The notes under the pieces are model-generated. The model was not told the origin of the DNA, ran no database searches, and saw only the letters and a program-made list of their open reading frames with translations. Of a stretch of DNA of 6,685 nucleotides, positions 6,169-6,685 are shown one piece after another. How positions within the stretch are numbered: position 1 is the stretch's first letter; each line of letters starts with the position of its first letter. The translations under genes were made by a program, and so were the position numbers. Origin of the DNA: Spongiicolonus versatilis (GTDB lineage Bacteria > Pseudomonadota > Gammaproteobacteria > Arenicellales > Spongiicolonaceae); assembly GCA_028286165.1 (NCBI GenBank), contig JAPYMU010000201.1, positions 1 through 6,685 on the forward strand, in the 5' to 3' direction.

Positions 6169-6685
6169 GCGCGCCGCTGATTCTCGCCCTGGACACCGCC
6201 GCCGAGTTGTGCAGCGCCGCCGTGTGGCGCGGCGGGCTGCTGGCAAGCCGGGATGCGCGCTCCAAAAATGCCCACTCGCGGCTGCTGCTGCCGATGGTGG
6301 ACGAGGTTTTGCGCGCAGCCGGCCTCACCCTCGCCGAGGTGGACGCGGTGGCGGTGGATGCGGGCCCCGGTTCTTTCGCCGGCGTCCGCATCGGCGTTGC
6401 CGCCGCCCACGGCCTGGTCATCGGCGCCGGCGGCGGGGCGCAACTGGTCACCGTTTCCAGTCTCAAAGCCCTGGCCCATGCCGCTGATGCCGAGTGGGCG
6501 CTGCCGGCGGTGGATGCGCGCATGGGCGAGGTGCATTGGGCGCGCTGCCGGTGCGAAAACGGCCGGGTGGAGCCGCTGGATGGCGAGTCGGTGGGCGCGC
6601 CTGCCGCACTGGAGGCGCTGCATGGTGACGCCCGGCCGTGGGTTGGTGTCGGCAGCGGCTGGGATGTTCACCACGCCGCCTTAAG
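6165..6685 (+). CDS. tsaB: TsaB, subunit of the tRNA t6A-forming complex (partial)
   Basis: TsaB (YeaZ) pairs with TsaD and TsaE, using the product of TsaC, to put threonylcarbamoyl on adenosine 37 of tRNAs that read ANN codons. It is a non-catalytic scaffold with an ASKHA (Hsp70/actin-like) fold. The frame is open from ATG 6165 to the right edge, giving 173 codons; about a quarter of the usual length (about 230) is missing. Seen: ILALDTAAELCSAAVW (6-21); HSRLLLPMVDEVL (37-49); GPGSFAGVRIG (67-77), where E. coli has Thr for the Ala at residue 72; and AVDARMGEVHWA (115-126), the helix-strand signature used by the family. The ATGA overlap with the yoaA stop points to coupled translation, and no separate ribosome binding site is visible. 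The same yoaA-tsaB adjacency occurs in E. coli. Confidence 0.95.
   Translation, partial: MSAPLILALDTAAELCSAAVWRGGLLASRDARSKNAHSRLLLPMVDEVLRAAGLTLAEVDAVAVDAGPGSFAGVRIGVAAAHGLVIGAGGGAQLVTVSSLKALAHAADAEWALPAVDARMGEVHWARCRCENGRVEPLDGESVGAPAALEALHGDARPWVGVGSGWDVHHAAL

Noticed and set aside
6253..6684. Plus-strand frame inside tsaB
   Set aside because: Its Ala/Pro/Trp/Arg-rich translation is an out-of-frame reading; the TsaB frame from 6165 carries all the family motifs.

Overview
The window comes from a high-G+C bacterium (roughly 65% G+C by eye). It is most likely a member of the Pseudomonadota, and probably a gammaproteobacterium. The evidence is a near-consensus sigma-32 heat-shock promoter in front of dnaK, the absence of any HrcA/CIRCE-type operator, DnaK and DnaJ proteins that follow Escherichia coli residue numbering closely, and the yoaA-tsaB gene pair known from gammaproteobacteria. 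No mobile element, tRNA, rRNA or CRISPR array is visible.

Layout. Bases 1-113 look like a divergent promoter region. On the minus strand a promoter, leader, ribosome binding site and the first codons of a gene run off the left edge. On the plus strand a weaker promoter faces grpE, and the two promoters may share one palindromic TTGCAA box. grpE (114-647) is followed by 131 bases holding an inverted repeat wrapped around the -35 box of a sigma-32 promoter (706-733), then dnaK (779-2755). A 106-residue protein I do not recognise (2765-3085) fills the gap between dnaK and dnaJ (3098-4225). An iron-sulfur XPD/DinG-type helicase, best matched to YoaA (4240-6168), follows, and its stop codon overlaps the start of tsaB (6165 to the right edge, incomplete).

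How the genes fit together. DnaK, its J-domain partner DnaJ and its nucleotide exchange factor GrpE form the Hsp70 folding cycle. The unknown protein sits in the same transcript at the same tight spacing, so it may be co-expressed with this machine. YoaA (DNA repair helicase) and TsaB (tRNA t6A biosynthesis) follow with gaps of at most 14 bases and one 4-base overlap. No terminator is visible, so heat-shock transcripts could read into them.

Beyond the genes, the most striking signal is compositional. The tetranucleotides AGCT and CTAG appear to be absent, and TCGA, GATC and GTAC occur only two or three times each, where about twenty would be expected for AGCT or TCGA. Codon choice shifts consistently so that TCGA and AGCT do not form across codon boundaries. 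The unknown small gene obeys the same rules, which supports its being a long-standing resident of this genome.
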